Assembly: GCA_025936955.1 (NCBI GenBank)
Contig: JAICSL010000082.1
Location: 1-7,187, forward strand
Origin: Nitrososphaeraceae archaeon
GTDB taxonomy: Archaea > Thermoproteota > Nitrososphaeria > Nitrososphaerales > Nitrososphaeraceae
Direction: 5' to 3'
Length of the DNA stretch: 7,187 bases
Made by a program: the position numbers and the translations under genes
The notes under the pieces: generated by a model
The model's database searches: none
Seen by the model: only the letters and a program-made list of their open reading frames with translations
What the model was told of the DNA's origin: nothing
Shown here: positions 5,078 to 7,187 of the stretch, piece by piece
How positions within the stretch are numbered: position 1 is the stretch's first letter
Layout: each line of letters begins with the position of its first letter

Positions 5078-6718
5078 ATGGCCTTTAATATGAGATATCT
5101 TGATTTAAAAAGAAAAATACGTGATATACGTATGTTAGCCATCCAGGGTATAGCAGAAGCTGGCTCCGGTCATCCTGGGGCTTCGTTTTCAGCCGCAGAA
5201 ATCATGGGTGCTCTTTATTTTAGAACGATGAAACACGATCCATCAAGACCAAGTTGGGATGAAAGAGACTACTTTGTCAATTCAAAAGCACATTCCGCTC
5301 CAGGGTTCTATGCTACCTTGTCCGTTGCAGGGTATTTTCCAATTGATGAAATGAAAAGTCTACGCAAACTTGGTGCTCGACTGCAGGGCCATCCTGTAAG
5401 ATATACTGAGGAACAAAAGTGTCATAGCGTTCCTGGAATTGAATATTCTGGAGGTTCTGAGGGTATTGGTCTATCGGTATCAATAGGTATAGCACTTGCT
5501 AATCGGATGGATGGCAAAAAAAATCGAGTATTTACATTGATTGGTGATGGAGAGTCAAATGAAGGACAGATATGGGAAGCAGCTATGGCAGCTGCCAAGT
5601 TTAGACTGGACAATTTAGTTGCAATATTGGATCGCAATCGGATCCAACAAGACGGCTTTACAGAGGAGATAATGCCCTTAGATCCAGTGAGAGATAAGTG
5701 GGCTGCTTTTAATTGGAATGTTATTGAGATCAACGGTCACAAAGTTGAACAGATAATTGATGCTTTAAACAGAGCATTTCAGGTACGAGATAGATCAACT
5801 GTGATTATAGCTAATACCATTAAAGGAAATGGTGTTCGGCATATGACAAATAATCCACAATGGCATGGCAAAGCTCCACCTAGAAAACACACACCAATAT
5901 TATTAGAAGAGCTTGAAAGCGAATGCTTGATTGCACCTTCAATTGTCGCTGGAGAGCGTGAAAACTATGAAGATAAAGTTAGAAGGGCTGAACGCGGAGG
6001 AGCAGACATTATACATTTGGATGTAATGGATGGTAAGTTTGTTCCAAATACTACCTTTTTTGCAGATACAATTAAGAAGTTGCGGCATATAACTAGTCTG
6101 CCATTCGATGCACACCTTATGATAGAAAAACCTTTAGATCACTTACAAGAATATATTGATGCTAGATGTGACATAATTACAGTACATGTGGAAGCATGTA
6201 ATGAAAGTGAATTTATCCTTATAAAAGAGAAATTAATTTTAAATGGCATAAGTCCAGGAATCGCAATTAATCCGTCTACAGATTTTCCTGAGTGGCTTTA
6301 TCCACATTTGGGCGATATTGATGTAATGATAATAATGTCAGTGAATCCTGGTTTCGCGGGACAGAAATTTATACCAGAAGTCCTGCCGAAAATGGTCTTG
6401 ATTAATAGCAAAATAAGGGAGCACGGTTTCAAAGGATACATAGAGGCTGACGGAGGAATTGATGCCACCACTTTACAACAGGTCTATGATACTGGGGCGC
6501 GAATTCTAGTTGCAGGCAGTGCAGTATATGGTAGCTCTGATATCCATGGCGCAATTATACAGCTAAGACACAAAGCAAATGTTGCTTTGGAAAGAAGACT
6601 TTTACAACACGCTGACAAAATAGGAATAAGAGGCGATTGGATGAAGACGCGTAAACATATATTGATTCCGTTCGCAAACGAATTGGGTATAGAGGGAGAA
6701 CTTCATGCTATTAAATAG
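5078..6718 (+). CDS. Transketolase N-terminal subunit fused to ribulose-phosphate 3-epimerase
   Basis: A 546-residue bifunctional protein of the non-oxidative pentose phosphate pathway. Residues about 5-275 are the thiamine-diphosphate (PP) half of transketolase: GSGHPG with H32, SKAH with H72, QGHP with H105, E122, the cofactor motif GDGESNEG (156-163) with D157 and later N187 as Mg2+ ligands, and WHGKAP with H263. Residues about 283-497 are a complete epimerase barrel: APS (S288), HLDVMDG with metal ligands H313 and D315, HLMI with H346, MSVNPGF (420-426), ADGG with D458, and the phosphate loop AGSA (479-482). The epimerase makes xylulose 5-phosphate, the transketolase donor, so the fusion joins consecutive steps. 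About 49 C-terminal residues (498-546) match neither domain in my reading. I chose ATG 5078 because homology starts just after it and a TATA-like box sits at leaderless distance; ATG 5090 is the alternative, and an upstream TTG at 4964 would add 38 unlike residues. The GSEGIG motif (126-131) departs from the usual G-x-LGQG. The catalytic partner follows directly downstream. Confidence 0.93.
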   Translation: MAFNMRYLDLKRKIRDIRMLAIQGIAEAGSGHPGASFSAAEIMGALYFRTMKHDPSRPSWDERDYFVNSKAHSAPGFYATLSVAGYFPIDEMKSLRKLGARLQGHPVRYTEEQKCHSVPGIEYSGGSEGIGLSVSIGIALANRMDGKKNRVFTLIGDGESNEGQIWEAAMAAAKFRLDNLVAILDRNRIQQDGFTEEIMPLDPVRDKWAAFNWNVIEINGHKVEQIIDALNRAFQVRDRSTVIIANTIKGNGVRHMTNNPQWHGKAPPRKHTPILLEELESECLIAPSIVAGERENYEDKVRRAERGGADIIHLDVMDGKFVPNTTFFADTIKKLRHITSLPFDAHLMIEKPLDHLQEYIDARCDIITVHVEACNESEFILIKEKLILNGISPGIAINPSTDFPEWLYPHLGDIDVMIIMSVNPGFAGQKFIPEVLPKMVLINSKIREHGFKGYIEADGGIDATTLQQVYDTGARILVAGSAVYGSSDIHGAIIQLRHKANVALERRLLQHADKIGIRGDWMKTRKHILIPFANELGIEGELHAIK

Positions 6719-7187
6719 TGAAAAAAAAAACTGCAGACATGAGAGGTTCCTATGCAGATACATTAGTCGAGATTGGTAGAACTTGTCAAAATATTGTCTG
6801 TATCGGAGCTGACACCACAGATTCTCTTAAAACTAACAAATTTGGAGATAAATATCCTGATAGAATGTTTAATGTAGGAATTGCCGAGGCGAATCTTGTT
6901 TCTGTAGCAGCCGGTCTTGCAATAGCAGGCAAAATTGTCTTTGCTAGTACTTATGCTGCATTTCTACCGGGCAGATGTCTAGACCAGATTCGTAATGCGA
7001 TTTGTTATCCGAATCTCAATGTAAAACTTGTTGTTTCCCATGCTGGCCTGACAGTTGGGCCTGATGGAGCATCACATCAACAAATTGAAGATATTTCAAG
7101 TTTGAGAGCTATACCTAACATTCGAGTAATCGTACCTGCGGATGCAATAGCAGTTAGACATTTGATCAAGATAATAGCTGAAACCCC
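6718..7187 (+). CDS. Transketolase C-terminal subunit (5' part, cut by window edge)
   Basis: The frame is open from a GTG at 6718, overlapping the previous TAG by one base (TAGTG), to the right edge: 156 codons plus two bases. It matches the pyrimidine-binding (Pyr) half of transketolase: ADMRGSYADTLVEIG, then KFGDKYPDRMFNVGIAEANL with the catalytic glutamate of GIAE (codon 65 from the GTG), then ASTYAAFLPGRCLDQIRNAI, then HAGLTVGPDGASHQ and VIVPADA. This half completes the active site with the upstream protein; two-gene transketolases assemble as heterotetramers. The GTG is followed by ten A residues (Lys-Lys-Lys). An ATG at 6739 would remove seven residues, but the GTG keeps the ADMR stretch that aligns with family N-termini, and overlap with the previous stop fits translational coupling. 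The transketolase C-terminal domain lies outside the window. Confidence 0.93.
   Translation, partial: MKKKTADMRGSYADTLVEIGRTCQNIVCIGADTTDSLKTNKFGDKYPDRMFNVGIAEANLVSVAAGLAIAGKIVFASTYAAFLPGRCLDQIRNAICYPNLNVKLVVSHAGLTVGPDGASHQQIEDISSLRAIPNIRVIVPADAIAVRHLIKIIAET

Noticed and set aside
5313..5733. Minus-strand open frames opposite the transketolase domain, and a plus-strand one at 3783-4001 opposite pepA.
   Set aside because: They are antisense shadows of strongly conserved coding sequence.
1..7187. CRISPR arrays, insertion sequences, phage genes, defence genes.
   Set aside because: I found no repeated spacer pattern, transposase, integrase or terminal inverted repeats anywhere in the window.

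Overview
The window looks like chromosomal DNA of an archaeon, most likely an ammonia-oxidising Nitrososphaeria (Thaumarchaeota) member. The evidence is an AT-rich genome with roomy intergenic regions, a free-standing 5S rRNA with the archaeal-type core, a transketolase split into N- and C-terminal genes, TATA-like boxes about 27-35 bases ahead of start codons, and almost no Shine-Dalgarno sequences, which suggests leaderless mRNAs. The clade is inferred from these traits and not proven.

Layout, left to right. Positions 1-156 (minus) hold the first 52 codons of a GNAT/RimI-type N-acetyltransferase that runs off the left edge. Positions 160-511 carry no supported gene. Positions 512-1474 (minus) encode a CorA-family divalent metal transporter. 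Positions 1778-1902 (plus) are a 5S rRNA gene, alone between protein genes. Positions 2124-2792 (minus) encode a protein I do not recognise; an open fragment directly upstream (2800-2991) may be its displaced N-terminus, separated by a frameshift at an A6 run. Positions 3152-4645 (minus) encode a complete M17 leucyl aminopeptidase with all metal and catalytic residues. After a 432-base divergent intergenic region come two plus-strand genes: 5078-6718, a transketolase N-terminal (thiamine diphosphate) subunit fused to a complete ribulose-phosphate 3-epimerase, and 6718-7187, the start of the transketolase C-terminal subunit, cut by the right edge.

The last two genes form the functional core of the window. 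The epimerase converts ribulose 5-phosphate to xylulose 5-phosphate, the ketol donor for transketolase. Fusing it to one half of the split transketolase, with the other half starting inside the previous stop codon (TAGTG), suggests one non-oxidative pentose-phosphate complex made in fixed stoichiometry. This arrangement is the most notable feature here. The remaining genes are housekeeping genes with no evident link to each other.
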